From Lewinellaceae bacterium (lineage in GTDB: Bacteria; Bacteroidota; Bacteroidia; Chitinophagales; Saprospiraceae), in the NCBI GenBank assembly GCA_016708875.1, contig JADJFA010000006.1:186001-250000 (forward strand): a stretch of 64,000 nucleotides of DNA, written 5' to 3'. The position numbers were made by a program, and so were the translations under genes. The notes under the pieces are model-generated. The model was not told where the DNA came from and ran no database searches. It saw nothing but the letters and a program-made list of their open reading frames with translations. This document shows positions 33,971 to 43,449 of the stretch, one piece after another; position 1 is the first letter of the stretch; each line of letters begins with the position of its first letter.

Positions 33971-34975
33971 ATGAAAAACGTCCTCTCTGCAGTACAGCCT
34001 ACGGGCGATCTCCATCTAGGTAATTACTTTGGTGCAGTTCAAAACTGGGTGCGCCTTCAGACGGATTACAATTGCTTGTACGGAGTGGTAGACTACCACT
34101 CCATGACCATGCCCTACAATCCAGTACAGCTGCGAGAGAACACTTGGAAAATGGTTTTTTACCTCTTGGCATGCGGTATCAAGCCAGAGAACCTGTTCAT
34201 CCAAAGCCTGGTTCCAGAACACACCGAATTGGCCTGGATTCTTGGTTGCACTACCAGCTACGGCGAACTAACGCGCATGACGCAGTTCAAGGACAAAACA
34301 GATCAGCTGCACGAGACAGACAAAGATGCATTTGTGAGCCTTGGGCTCTTTGCTTACCCTGTACTTCAGGCAGCCGATATCTTAATCTATCATGCTGATT
34401 ATGTGCCAATTGGGAAAGACCAGGAACAGCATCTGGAACTTTCCAGGAATATTGCCCAGCGCTTTAACCACCAATTTGGCAAGGAGTATTTTATACACCC
34501 CGAACCACTTTATACCGAAACGCCTAAAATCCTTTCTCCTGCTGACCCAAACAAAAAGATGAGCAAAAGCTTGGGTGAAAAGCACTACATCAATCTTTTT
34601 GGGGAGGAAGATCGCGTCCGCAAACAAATTAAATCAGCGGTGACCGACACCGGCGAAGCTATAGCCGGCGAAATGAGTGCCGGGGTTAAAAACTTGTTTG
34701 AACTCCTGCGTGCCTGCAAGGAAATGGATGCACATGACTCATTGATGGCCGATTACCTTGCAAATGCACTTCGTTACAGCGATCTGAAAGAAGGCGTGGC
34801 CAATGCAGTAGTCAATCTTATCAATCCTTTTCGCGAGCGGTTGGCTGAATTGCAGGCCGACAAGCGGAATGTAAAGAGCCAAATCCAAGAGGCGAGTGCA
34901 GAGACCCGCAAACGAGCGCAAAAGACGCTCCGTGAAGTGCGGGAGATTACGGGCTTGGGGTCGTTGAAGGGTTAG
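33971..34975 (+). CDS. trpS: Tryptophan-tRNA ligase
   Basis: The 334-residue class I synthetase has the HIGH-like motif TGDLHLGNYFGA (about residues 11-22) and the KMSKS motif KKMSKSLG (about 195-202), with GKDQEQHLELSRNIA between. The length is standard. It charges tRNA-Trp in the cytoplasm. The next gene is convergent and its end overlaps by 4 bases. Confidence 0.95.
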   Translation: MKNVLSAVQPTGDLHLGNYFGAVQNWVRLQTDYNCLYGVVDYHSMTMPYNPVQLRENTWKMVFYLLACGIKPENLFIQSLVPEHTELAWILGCTTSYGELTRMTQFKDKTDQLHETDKDAFVSLGLFAYPVLQAADILIYHADYVPIGKDQEQHLELSRNIAQRFNHQFGKEYFIHPEPLYTETPKILSPADPNKKMSKSLGEKHYINLFGEEDRVRKQIKSAVTDTGEAIAGEMSAGVKNLFELLRACKEMDAHDSLMADYLANALRYSDLKEGVANAVVNLINPFRERLAELQADKRNVKSQIQEASAETRKRAQKTLREVREITGLGSLKG

Positions 34976-37384
34976 AATTTGCTTAAACGATAACCCACGC
35001 CGATTGTACCACGCATAAAAAGAATAGGGAAAGTTTCTTGTTGATATTCAATTCGATATGAATTGTTGAGCGGGGTTGTCGTAAAGGCTGTCGCATCTGC
35101 TGAATAAAAATCCTGTTTAAATACATAGGTTTCGTTGTCTATTTTTTTGTCGGAAATAATAGGGCCAAAAATCCCGATTTCTGCAAAAAAACGGACGCGT
35201 CTAATGGGTATAACTAGTCCTATGTTGCCCGTAACGCTACCCTTCAATTTCCCCTTAATCTTTTCTACATATTCTAATTCTCTAATTCGCAGCCCTATTT
35301 CCCCTGGCAAACGATACATTAGACCAAGCCCCAAAGTGCCCCGGACCTGGACTAACCGTTTGATTGGAACAGATGCTCCAAAGCGAATCCCCAAATCAAT
35401 AATGTCATAATTGACCCAATCATTGCCGGGAACTGTGCGGACATTTTGGAAGTACGTGCCAGCGCTGTTTGTAAAGTCTCTTGCAGCTTCCCAATGTGTT
35501 TCGCTAAAATCTGTTGCGCCTTGGTTATGTAAATATTGAAGTCCAAGCGAGAAGTACCCGCCAACCTCCTTCCTTGAATTGGATTCCCTGCTAAAAGAGA
35601 TCCCCACCATATAGGGCCCGGAAAATTGTTTTTTCCGAATATCACCCTTGAAAAAATCGTAACTGTCAATATCTTTTACATTTGAAGCGTAGATGCTGAA
35701 GAAACCCTCATATTCGCTGGCATTGTTGCGCAGCCGGCGCTTGTTTGATTTTTTTAAAAAACGGTAATTGGTACTGCTTTCTCCTGCGGCAAGATTCTCA
35801 TTGTCAACCATTTTGACAAAATCAAGTTCAACAATTGCTGAAGGCGGCGGAAGCTGCGCTAATCTTGGGTTGTTGGAAATGACAACGGTTTGAAGTGATT
35901 GCAGGTTCTGAAGCCCGGCCAAGGTCGTTAACTTTGTACGCCTGATGGTAAGTGACCGGAGCATTGGGGTATGACTAAACCCACTCAAGATGTCGAACTG
36001 TTCTAAGTTTTCCAAAACTAAGCTTTCCAAAACCGGGTAAGCCTCGGCCCCATAAAGACCATTCAAGTTTGCCATGTTTGCCACTTCCAGTGACTTGAGC
36101 TCAGGCCATCCTGTGTCTGTATTTGTAAGGGATTTTATGTTGCCATTTCCCCGAAAAGTAAGGTGCTCAAGGGTAGGTATACTTAACGAAGGCAAGAGGC
36201 TGATGAGCAATGGGTTGTTTTCTATCTGGAAATTTTTGAGCGATTGAAGATTGTCAAGGCCTTGTATTCGAATAAGTACTGGATTTTCGCTTACAGCAAG
36301 GTGTACAATTCCAAAGATCTGTGCAAATCTGATTTCTTTTAGAGCGCCATTCTTGTGAAAACCCAAGCTCGAAAGTTGGTCTAAGGAGGGCTGGTTTTCA
36401 AAACCAGAGAAGTTCGGACAATTTTCTATGATAATCGTGTCTATGCCTGGGTACCCTGCTAGGTCAAATGGAAGATTATTCTCCATTTGAGCATTCCCAA
36501 TGATCACAATTGTGAGTTAGCTGGGTGGAGGCGAGCATTTCTTGGGGCACTACCCACCAATCACCCTTCAGGACCAAGCGGCTTCCGTTAACATAGTTGT
36601 TGAAAATCCGATGATTTTCTTGCTGCTGAAGCATTTGGTTAATTCGCTGGACTTGCTGCATTTCATAGTTGGTGCTGCCACCTCCTGGTTCCAATCTCCT
36701 TGCTGCATCGAGGTACCATTTTTCAGCCTCGATAATTGCGCCGGCAAAAAAAAGTGAGTCGGCTATTTGTCCAATTTGGGTTCCCGAAATAAGGGTATCA
36801 AGTATCGACTCTGAACGCACAAATCTGGCGAGAGAAAAATATATCTTGGCCTTGCCATAATCATGTGCTCCGGTATTGGCGGGGCTGAGATAAGCCTGCG
36901 CTTGACGCGTAAGTACTTCAAAAACATCACGGTCGGTACGGGAAATATCAGAAAGCAATTGTTCTCCACGTTCTGCCAAATCCTTCGATTGTTGCTCATA
37001 TGCTTCCGCAAGTGCTGTTTCTCTGGCGAGGAGGATAAGAGCCTGTTGTTGCTCGGCCAAAAGGGAGTCTGCTCTGAATTTAGCAATTTGGGTCTCTGAT
37101 TGTTGGGCTTTTGCCGTTCTTTCTGCGGCTTCAGCACGTTCACGCTCAGCGATTTCGGCCAGGCGTTGCTTTTCTATCGCGGTGAATATTTTTTCTACCT
37201 CTTTATCAATGGCCGAAGATCGGGAGCCGTCACACGCCCTAGCTGAATTGAATTTCAGGAGTGCTTTGCGGTATTCTGCCTGCCGATAAAATTCTCGCCC
37301 TTCGTCGAAGAGGGTTTGGCAGGGGTTTTGCCCAAATGCCGTGCAGGCGGCACATAAGAGGACCGCGATTATAGAAGTCTTCAT
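34972..37384 (-). pseudogene. Exported TPR/coiled-coil/LRR protein with putative outer-membrane barrel (second copy), frameshifted
   Basis: This is the last gene of the SIR2-STAND operon; its start overlaps the stop of the upstream paralogue by 4 bases. The N-terminal frame has a signal peptide (MKTSIIAVLLCAACTAFG), TPR-like helices (KALLKFNSARACDG), an Ala/Glu-rich coiled coil (about 68-135) and a second helical repeat, ending at WWVVPQEMLASTQLT. The other frame resumes with TIVIIGNAQMENN, then about ten LRR-like units with N-P and L-x-x-L spacing and a C-terminal beta-barrel-like part (about 230 residues). Alignment to the paralogue fits exactly if one base near 36512-36516 is extra. Probably one intact protein of about 803 residues. 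Confidence 0.75.
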
Positions 37385-39828
37385 TTTGTGAATGGATTAA
37401 AGTAATTTAATTGATAGGAGACTCCGAAATTAAGACCCCAAAACATATCGAAGGTGCCTTGTTTGTAATCTATCTCATAACCATTTACTACAGGCTCAAT
37501 AACAAAATTCGTACTGGTTTCGGAGTAAAGGGTTTGCCGTACTGTATGCTTGGAAATGGTGTTCCCTCCAAATGGTATTTGAAGATGAACATCGAAAAAT
37601 GGCTTAAACCGTTTGACGTTTACCGCGAAACCTATTCCTGTATAAAAATAGGGCACAACCTTACTTTCTACTTTTTTTGAATAAAAAGTCCCCTCGCCAC
37701 TTAGATAAGCGCTAACTTCTCTGTCGGGCATCCTCCACATAAGGGTTGGCCCAAGCAGAAAGTATAAGTCATAGAATTCTTCCTTGTCAATAAATTTTCC
37801 AATCAGTTTGAAGTCCAAAAAGCGCAAATCGTATTTGCTGCTTCCATCAAAGTAGCGCACTGTCTCTGTCTGTACGCCTGTGAATGGATTGGTAATCGTT
37901 CTCGCTGCCCGATAATAAGGTAAGTACTTCGAAATATCGTTTGTATTGCTACCCTTAAATAGAATGTAGTCAATTGCTGGAACAATGCTCCACCACCTGC
38001 CCGAGCTTTCGGTATGATAGCTAATACCAGTTGAGTATACGGTTTGAAAATTGTTATTTGAGATTCCGTCGCTCATTAGCCCTAAACGCAGGGTTACGTA
38101 TTTTTTCAAAAAGTCGTTGCCTGGAAGTTTTATTTCAGGCACGTCTTTCAGCGCCTGCCAGTTGCCCAAGCGCCGGAGTCTTGGATTGTTGGAAACATGT
38201 ACTTGCTGTAACTTACCTGCCCGTCTCCAATTAATGAGCGAACGGAGGTTATCGTTAGAGGCTATATCTAATGTTTGTAATGCTGGGAGGTTTCGGAGGC
38301 TACCCAGGGTTTTAAGTCGGGGGTTGGAGGCAAGGATTAAATTGTTCAGCAACGGCAAATGACTGAATTTTTGGATGTGCCGAAGATTTGGATTGTTGAA
38401 CAATCCGAGGTGCCTCAGTTGAGCATACTCGCCTGCTCCGCTAAGCGTTTCTAAATCAGAGATATCTGAGAGTGTTAAGCTGCTCAAACGAGGCATATGG
38501 TCGAGGACGAGATCCTTGCTTGACATCTTTGGGTTACCTTTGACAGATAGCAATTCAATCGCAGGCGATTGCGCCCAAATATTCACTTGCGTGAGCAGCG
38601 CGTTGTCCAATAAAGTTACCTCAGCAAGTGCGGGTAAAAGTCCCGCCGCTTGAATACGGATAAGTTCAGGATTGCTGCGGATTTGGAATTGTTTCAGAGC
38701 GGACATACCGTCTGATAGTACCAGCGTTCTCAGCACTGGACAGGCATTGATGCTCAGCACTACAAGCCTGTCGGCAATTTTACCCCAATCTTTTATCTCC
38801 GTTAAACGAGGGCAATTTTCGATGCTGAGAGTTTCAATTCCGTTTTGCTGAAGCAAGCTGTTTGGCAAGCCGTCGGTGAGTGCGCTATTGTTGCGAAGGA
38901 CGATGAATCGAGGGTTTTGACTTTCGAAAAGTGCCAGTGGTATCGTCCACCAATTTCCGTCAAGCACCAGGGTATCCCCCCTTTCCACAGTTGTTTTTTG
39001 GGAGCGTATCAGGCTGTTTATATCAGCGATACGTTCTATCTGTTTGCGTTCGTAAGCAGGATTTTCAGCCAAATTACTTAGATCAGATAGAATTTGGGCG
39101 TAGAGGCTTTGAGCAGAATCAATTTCCCCGACAAAAAAAAGATGGTCGGCGTTTTGCCCATTTTTGGCACAGCGCGCCATGATTGTGGCTTTCGAGTCAG
39201 GTTGAACAAACTGTGCCAGTGAAAAATAAACACTGGCCTGTTGGTAGTCGCGGCTGCGTGTGATACTGTCGTAGGCAAAAAACTGATATCCCAATGCGTT
39301 CAGTTGTGCAAAACTCAGCGAAGCGTCTTCTTGAGTAAGGGTCCGCCGGAGGAGCAACCCACGCTCGGCTAAAGAATCTGTTTTCTGCTGTTCAGTTCTT
39401 GCTAATGCTCTTTTTATCTTGGCCGCTTCGTGCGCTTTTTGTTGAGCGGCATAAGAATCTTCCGCGATATTTAGCTGCCGTTTCATTTCATCCAAGGCTT
39501 CTTTGGTTTTTTGAAGGCTCTGATCCGCACGCTGGCGGTTTCTTTTTTCTTTTTCCTTCTGTAGTTCGATGGCGTCGAAGACTTTGTTTATAGCATCCTC
39601 CACTTCTTTGGCTTTAGTAGGGTCACAAATACGTGCAGATTTGAACTTGTTGAGCGCTTGCTGATAGTCCGGCTCTTTTTGGTTTAAAAAACCAAAGCCA
39701 TCCCGCATAATTGCTTCACAATCTTTCTGAGCATAAGAATAAGTGGCAGCAAAAAGAAGCCCAAACAAGAGGCTCTGTCGGAGCATGAGGCGTAACTTTC
39801 TAGGAGGGGTAAAAATAATCATTTGCAA
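37381..39828 (-). CDS. Exported TPR/coiled-coil/LRR protein with putative outer-membrane beta-barrel
   Basis: The 815-residue protein has a signal peptide (LRQSLLFGLLFAATYSYAQ; a start at residue 15 is possible). Then come a TPR-like pair (CEAIMRDGFGFLNQKEPDYQQALNKFKSA, residues 37-65), a charged coiled coil (75-160), a second helical repeat (190-270), and LRR-like repeats (about 305-560) with units such as LRHLGLFNNPNLRHIQKF and LQTLDIASNDNLRSL. From about 575 to the end the sequence alternates strands with aromatics (YFLLGPTLMWRMP, FWGLNFGVSYQLNYF) and fits an outer-membrane beta-barrel. I infer a surface or periplasmic sensor. It lies 68 bases after the STAND gene. Confidence 0.75.
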   Translation of the reverse strand: MQMIIFTPPRKLRLMLRQSLLFGLLFAATYSYAQKDCEAIMRDGFGFLNQKEPDYQQALNKFKSARICDPTKAKEVEDAINKVFDAIELQKEKEKRNRQRADQSLQKTKEALDEMKRQLNIAEDSYAAQQKAHEAAKIKRALARTEQQKTDSLAERGLLLRRTLTQEDASLSFAQLNALGYQFFAYDSITRSRDYQQASVYFSLAQFVQPDSKATIMARCAKNGQNADHLFFVGEIDSAQSLYAQILSDLSNLAENPAYERKQIERIADINSLIRSQKTTVERGDTLVLDGNWWTIPLALFESQNPRFIVLRNNSALTDGLPNSLLQQNGIETLSIENCPRLTEIKDWGKIADRLVVLSINACPVLRTLVLSDGMSALKQFQIRSNPELIRIQAAGLLPALAEVTLLDNALLTQVNIWAQSPAIELLSVKGNPKMSSKDLVLDHMPRLSSLTLSDISDLETLSGAGEYAQLRHLGLFNNPNLRHIQKFSHLPLLNNLILASNPRLKTLGSLRNLPALQTLDIASNDNLRSLINWRRAGKLQQVHVSNNPRLRRLGNWQALKDVPEIKLPGNDFLKKYVTLRLGLMSDGISNNNFQTVYSTGISYHTESSGRWWSIVPAIDYILFKGSNTNDISKYLPYYRAARTITNPFTGVQTETVRYFDGSSKYDLRFLDFKLIGKFIDKEEFYDLYFLLGPTLMWRMPDREVSAYLSGEGTFYSKKVESKVVPYFYTGIGFAVNVKRFKPFFDVHLQIPFGGNTISKHTVRQTLYSETSTNFVIEPVVNGYEIDYKQGTFDMFWGLNFGVSYQLNYFNPFTK

Positions 39829-39896
39829 TGCATGATTATGGTTTGTGATATAAATATGTCATGTATGCGGTCTTGGATAAGTCAAAATCTGCCGAA

Positions 39897-41534
39897 TTAT
39901 TTTTTTCGCATTCGCGTATTGCAATCTTCAATTTTCTTTTTCACTTCTGCATTCTCTGGCTCAAATGTGAGGGCTGTCTCGTATTCACTTTTTGCAAGAT
40001 CAAAATCCTCACTTTTAAAATATGTGTCCCCCCTATCTAGGAAGCGGCTTACCACTGTGGGTGCTAACAGTTTAATTTTCGCTTGAGCTTGTTCTACTTG
40101 GTACAAGGCATTAAGTGCTTTCTTTTCATTTTCCAATGCCTTCTTTTCATTTTCAACGGCCTCATTTCGAAGCGCCAGCACATACACCACCACTATGACC
40201 ACCCCAGCTAGAGCCAACAAAGTCGCCCCTACAAAAGCCAACATTCGGCGCCGTTTTTCACTGCTTAACCGCTCTGCTTTAAGGCGTAGGATGGGAGCCA
40301 CCAATGTATCGTGACTCACCTCGTAACTGAACCCGCCCATGCCGTTCGCCTCCCGTCGCAGCAAAAAGGCGTTTTCAAGCTGTTGCAGCGTTTCGTGTGT
40401 CACGCCGGCACTGGCATAACGTTGTGCCAGCACATCCGAGTCCACGCTCAAACGGCGCGACTCGCCCGTTTTTTCGTCGTTAAAAATAAGGCTTTCTTCA
40501 ATCAGGCGTTGGGCGGCCCTTGCGGTTTTTGGAGGCAATTTGTTCAGGAGGCGTTGGTAATAACCCTCGTAAATATCGTTAATTTTATTAGCAAAATGTA
40601 CTGGCTCTATACAGTTTCCCGGGATTCGCCCTGCAGCAACCTCTCCTTCCAGGTATTCGCACAAAATCTGCAATTGGAACGCCTCAATGCCCTGTGCCTG
40701 CCCAGTTTGTTTGCCTTCACCAAGTTTTTGGAGTATCAGATGCATGGCCTCGGGACTATATCTGAAAGCCGGTGTGTCGTATCCGCCTGCTTCCATTGGG
40801 AGTGCTGCGGGCTTCAAGATGGCCTCCTGGGCTTGCTCCTCACTTAGGCCCTTTAGTTCAAAGCGTTTGTTCAAAATGGCAGGCAGTTTGCCCTTCATGC
40901 TGTCCAGGCGACTCATCCGGTCTGCTCGGATGGAAAAGAGTACTTTTACTTCCATTGGCTCAGCGAGCATATGTCGTTGATCCTTTTCAAGATGGAGGCT
41001 TGCCTCCCATACTGATTGCGGTTGATCGGCATACAGCAAGTCGGCCAATTGTGCTACGAAATTCTCTTGAAAACCAATGGGATAGGTAAAAAACTCCTCA
41101 AATTGATCAAAAACCAACAAAAAACGGGCATGGTTGCCACTTTTTCTTTTGAAATGATACCATAGCGTTCGTTCAGGCATCAAGGTTTCCAAAAAGGCCG
41201 ATGCTGGGCTATCAGGCGTTTTTTCAGAAAGACGAGCCAACAGGATTTCTGTTGGCGAAAGACTCAATCCTTCTACAAAGCTGCCCAAGCGAACTACAAT
41301 TGGCAGAAACTTCGCTTCCTTACTGTTTGTCATTTTCGCCCACTCTGGCAATAGCCCGGCATTTATGAGCGAACTCTTGCCATATCCCGATTTCCCGAAC
41401 AACACCACTAATTTTTCCAAAGCCATCAACACACTCAGGTCGCGCACATCGCGCTCGCGGCCAAAGAAAAGGGCCTTGTCATCGGCCTCAAAAGGCCGCA
41501 CTCCTGGGTAGCGTTTCTTTTGCATGGCGTTCAA
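39897..41534 (-). CDS. nSTAND1-type NTPase with membrane segment and TPR tail
   Basis: The 545-residue protein starts RYPGVRPFEADDKALFFGRE, the usual entry to nSTAND1 modules. Walker A is GKSGYGKSS (residues 47-55), Walker B LLVFDQFEEF (139-148), and a winged-helix region ends at YEVSHDTLVAPILRL (404-418). A single membrane helix (MLAFVGATLLALAGVVIVVVYVLAL, 431-455) is followed by a short coiled coil and a TPR-like hairpin (GDTYFKSEDFDLAKSEYETALTFEPENAEVKK). STAND NTPases act as signal-driven switches that oligomerise. If the N-terminus is cytoplasmic, the TPR faces the periplasm. It overlaps the SIR2-like gene by 4 bases. Confidence 0.85.
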   Translation of the reverse strand: MNAMQKKRYPGVRPFEADDKALFFGRERDVRDLSVLMALEKLVVLFGKSGYGKSSLINAGLLPEWAKMTNSKEAKFLPIVVRLGSFVEGLSLSPTEILLARLSEKTPDSPASAFLETLMPERTLWYHFKRKSGNHARFLLVFDQFEEFFTYPIGFQENFVAQLADLLYADQPQSVWEASLHLEKDQRHMLAEPMEVKVLFSIRADRMSRLDSMKGKLPAILNKRFELKGLSEEQAQEAILKPAALPMEAGGYDTPAFRYSPEAMHLILQKLGEGKQTGQAQGIEAFQLQILCEYLEGEVAAGRIPGNCIEPVHFANKINDIYEGYYQRLLNKLPPKTARAAQRLIEESLIFNDEKTGESRRLSVDSDVLAQRYASAGVTHETLQQLENAFLLRREANGMGGFSYEVSHDTLVAPILRLKAERLSSEKRRRMLAFVGATLLALAGVVIVVVYVLALRNEAVENEKKALENEKKALNALYQVEQAQAKIKLLAPTVVSRFLDRGDTYFKSEDFDLAKSEYETALTFEPENAEVKKKIEDCNTRMRKK

Positions 41535-42616
41535 AAATCAGTTTTGAGGCGATCTTGTATTGTTTGAATTATACGGTTGGTCCCAATAAGGTAGTCTTCT
41601 GAACGAATAGTCTTTTCGGCATTTCCTTTTTCCAAAATGTGGTATTGCGACAATAGACCACTGGCGTCGTCAGCGGATTTAGGATTGTTTTTCAATCGGT
41701 TGAGCGCGGCCAGCAGATCGCCATTCTGCACAAGATGGAGAATTTGCAGTGCCTCTTGCCCTTGAAGCGCTTTCGAGGTTTCGCGAAGCAATCCCGCACT
41801 GTCGGCACGTTGTATAAGTTCTTGAAAAAATCTGTGTTCGTCTTGAATAAACTCGATTCCAAATTGCTGGACTAAAAATGTTGACGTATTTTCACTTATT
41901 TCAGAAGTGTCAAAGGCAATTTTCCGAGCGCCTTTTTCTGCATTTAATATCCGAAGCAGCAATTGAGAATACCATTTGTCAAAATCAAAACCAATAAAAA
42001 GGAAATGTTCGGCATTTCGAATCGGCAATGCCAGATTGGGGGGAATTCCAGGAGAACCCAGCAAGGATTTCAGCAAGCTGAAAAGATCATCATAGTCGAG
42101 AACTAAAGATTTGAAATCCTTCAGGGAACCACAAAGGTTGTAAATTAAAGGCTTGCTCGAAGTTGGCGCTTCCACCTCTTCTACTCCCGCCCCGCCATGC
42201 TTGAAAAAAGCAAAATGGTGCTTGATGCTGTATTTATTGGCTACTTCCGACAAGAAAGCATCGGGATTGATGGATAAAAAAACCTGTGCAGGTAAGCGTA
42301 TTAATTGGAGCAACAAATCTTCGGGCACATCCCGACCAATTTCGAGATTTTTGTAAAACAGCGCCACTTCGCGCTGAACATCATTTTTTGTATATTCTGT
42401 TTTATTGCTAAACAAGAAAAAACCATCACGCTCGTAATAGTATGCTATGGCATTAGGAAGTTCTTTTTGCAAGTGGTCGCGCATCACGTCACGCAAGGTA
42501 CGGTCTCCAATTTTCACGATTTCCGGCCCGATCAGCACTACACATCTTCCAGACTGAATGTCATCTAATAAAAATTCAAATTTTCTGTCCCATTCGGGAG
42601 TATTGAAGATAGACAT
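41531..42616 (-). CDS. SIR2-like domain protein with C-terminal effector-associated-like domain
   Basis: The 361-residue protein, first of the operon, has a SIR2_2-type Rossmann fold: CVVLIGPEI near residue 25, LSINPDAFL (115-123), PLIYNLCGSLKDF (156-168) and HFLFIGFDFDKWYSQLLLRIL (204-224). The canonical catalytic His (HGS) is Cys here (NLCGS), so NAD hydrolysis is uncertain. The last 75 residues (ALQILHLVQNGDLLAALNRL, GLLSQYHILEKGNAEKTIRSEDYLIGTNRIIQTI) look like an EAD11-type effector-associated domain, a death-fold-like adaptor. It overlaps the STAND gene (ATGA), which suggests translational coupling. No membrane segment or signal. Confidence 0.8.
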   Translation of the reverse strand: MSIFNTPEWDRKFEFLLDDIQSGRCVVLIGPEIVKIGDRTLRDVMRDHLQKELPNAIAYYYERDGFFLFSNKTEYTKNDVQREVALFYKNLEIGRDVPEDLLLQLIRLPAQVFLSINPDAFLSEVANKYSIKHHFAFFKHGGAGVEEVEAPTSSKPLIYNLCGSLKDFKSLVLDYDDLFSLLKSLLGSPGIPPNLALPIRNAEHFLFIGFDFDKWYSQLLLRILNAEKGARKIAFDTSEISENTSTFLVQQFGIEFIQDEHRFFQELIQRADSAGLLRETSKALQGQEALQILHLVQNGDLLAALNRLKNNPKSADDASGLLSQYHILEKGNAEKTIRSEDYLIGTNRIIQTIQDRLKTDF

Positions 42617-42638
42617 AAGGCAAATCTTGTTCTTGGTG

Positions 42639-42646
42639 CAAACATA
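42639..42646 (-). promoter_or_regulatory. -7 box of the SIR2-STAND operon
   Basis: The minus strand reads TATGTTTG, an exact TAnnTTTG match, 22 bases upstream of the ATG. No good -33 TTTG was seen at 19-21 bases, so the promoter may need an activator or be weak. Confidence 0.55.
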
Positions 42647-42782
42647 TCCATTTGCTTTGTTTTATATCTATTATTTAGATTTTTCATTGGCCTTAGCACT
42701 TCGATTAATCACGCGCTTTCAAGCAGAACAAGTGGCAAAAATTATTGCAAAAACTTAGTGCCTTGCAGCAAGTAAGGCACAA

Positions 42783-42816
42783 AAAAGCCGCTCAGAGAAT
42801 CCTCTGAGCGGCTTTT
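42783..42816 (-). terminator. Rho-independent terminator of the Cys-rich protein gene
   Basis: The 15-pair stem AAAAGCCGCTCAGAG/CTCTGAGCGGCTTTT has a four-base loop and is followed on the minus strand by six T. It insulates the SIR2 operon from upstream transcription. Confidence 0.9.
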
Positions 42817-42836
42817 CATGCTGAATGTAGCGCAAA

Positions 42837-43256
42837 TTACTGCGCTTTTTTATCGCAACCAGCAGAAGGCTTGGCGCAGCAAGCTTTGCCAGCGGCGGAA
42901 GCACCACCAGCACAGCAGGCTTTCTTTTCACCAGCCGAGCAAGATTTTTTAACCATGCCTTCGGTAGCGCCGGCAGTTGCCGTTTTTGGTGCAACATTGA
43001 CGAATGCGCCAGCAGCTTCGTCGTATTGTACGCTTACAAACTGTACGCTGCCCTGAGCATCAGCTACTTTGCGAACATAGGAGATAGAGCCGTCATCAGC
43101 TATGCGTTTTTCGATGCTTGCGTCAGCAGAAGCAGCTTTAGCCGCTTTATTGGCACAGCATGATTTGCCGGCAGTTGCAGCACTGCTGCATTGAGCGTCA
43201 GCAGATACTATACCGATCGCGAGGAAGAAGGCGAAGAAGAAAATCGCTTTTTTCAT
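42837..43256 (-). CDS. Exported Ala/Cys-rich small protein
   Basis: The 139-residue protein has a signal peptide (MKKAIFFFAFFLAIGIVSADA then QC). The mature part has nine Cys, in SCC, SCS, ACC, ACC and GC contexts, grouped near the N- and C-termini, with a middle segment (EKRIADDGSISYVRKVADAQGSVQFVSVQYDE) free of Cys. Paired CC motifs suggest metal binding or disulfides in the periplasm or outside the cell. No family was recognised. It is a single-gene unit with its own promoter and terminator. Confidence 0.75.
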   Translation of the reverse strand: MKKAIFFFAFFLAIGIVSADAQCSSAATAGKSCCANKAAKAASADASIEKRIADDGSISYVRKVADAQGSVQFVSVQYDEAAGAFVNVAPKTATAGATEGMVKKSCSAGEKKACCAGGASAAGKACCAKPSAGCDKKAQ

Positions 43257-43313
43257 GAGTCAAAAGATGTGATTGAATGTGAAATAATTTATTTTTTGCT
43301 TTCAAAAGCGCTT

Positions 43314-43321
43314 CAAAAGTA
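43314..43321 (-). promoter_or_regulatory. -7 box of the Cys-rich protein gene
   Basis: The minus strand reads TACTTTTG, about 58 bases before the ATG, with CAAA-rich (TTTG on minus) sequence 12-20 bases further up. Confidence 0.5.
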
Positions 43322-43365
43322 AAGCGTTTTACCCAAACAAAAATCGTTTAGGGATATCTTAACAG

Positions 43366-43449
43366 GTAAGTTTCGTCATTGCGTCATTAAGGTCATTGGG
43401 CGTTTAAAAAATTACTCAATGACCTTAATGGCCCAATGACGAAACTTAC
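43366..43449. repeat. Word-type inverted repeat at the end of the S41 peptidase gene
   Basis: The arms of 35 bases (43366-43400 and 43415-43449) pair with about four mismatches. They are built of TCATT and AATGACC words. The S41 stop codon (43446-43448) lies inside the right arm. Confidence 0.75.
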
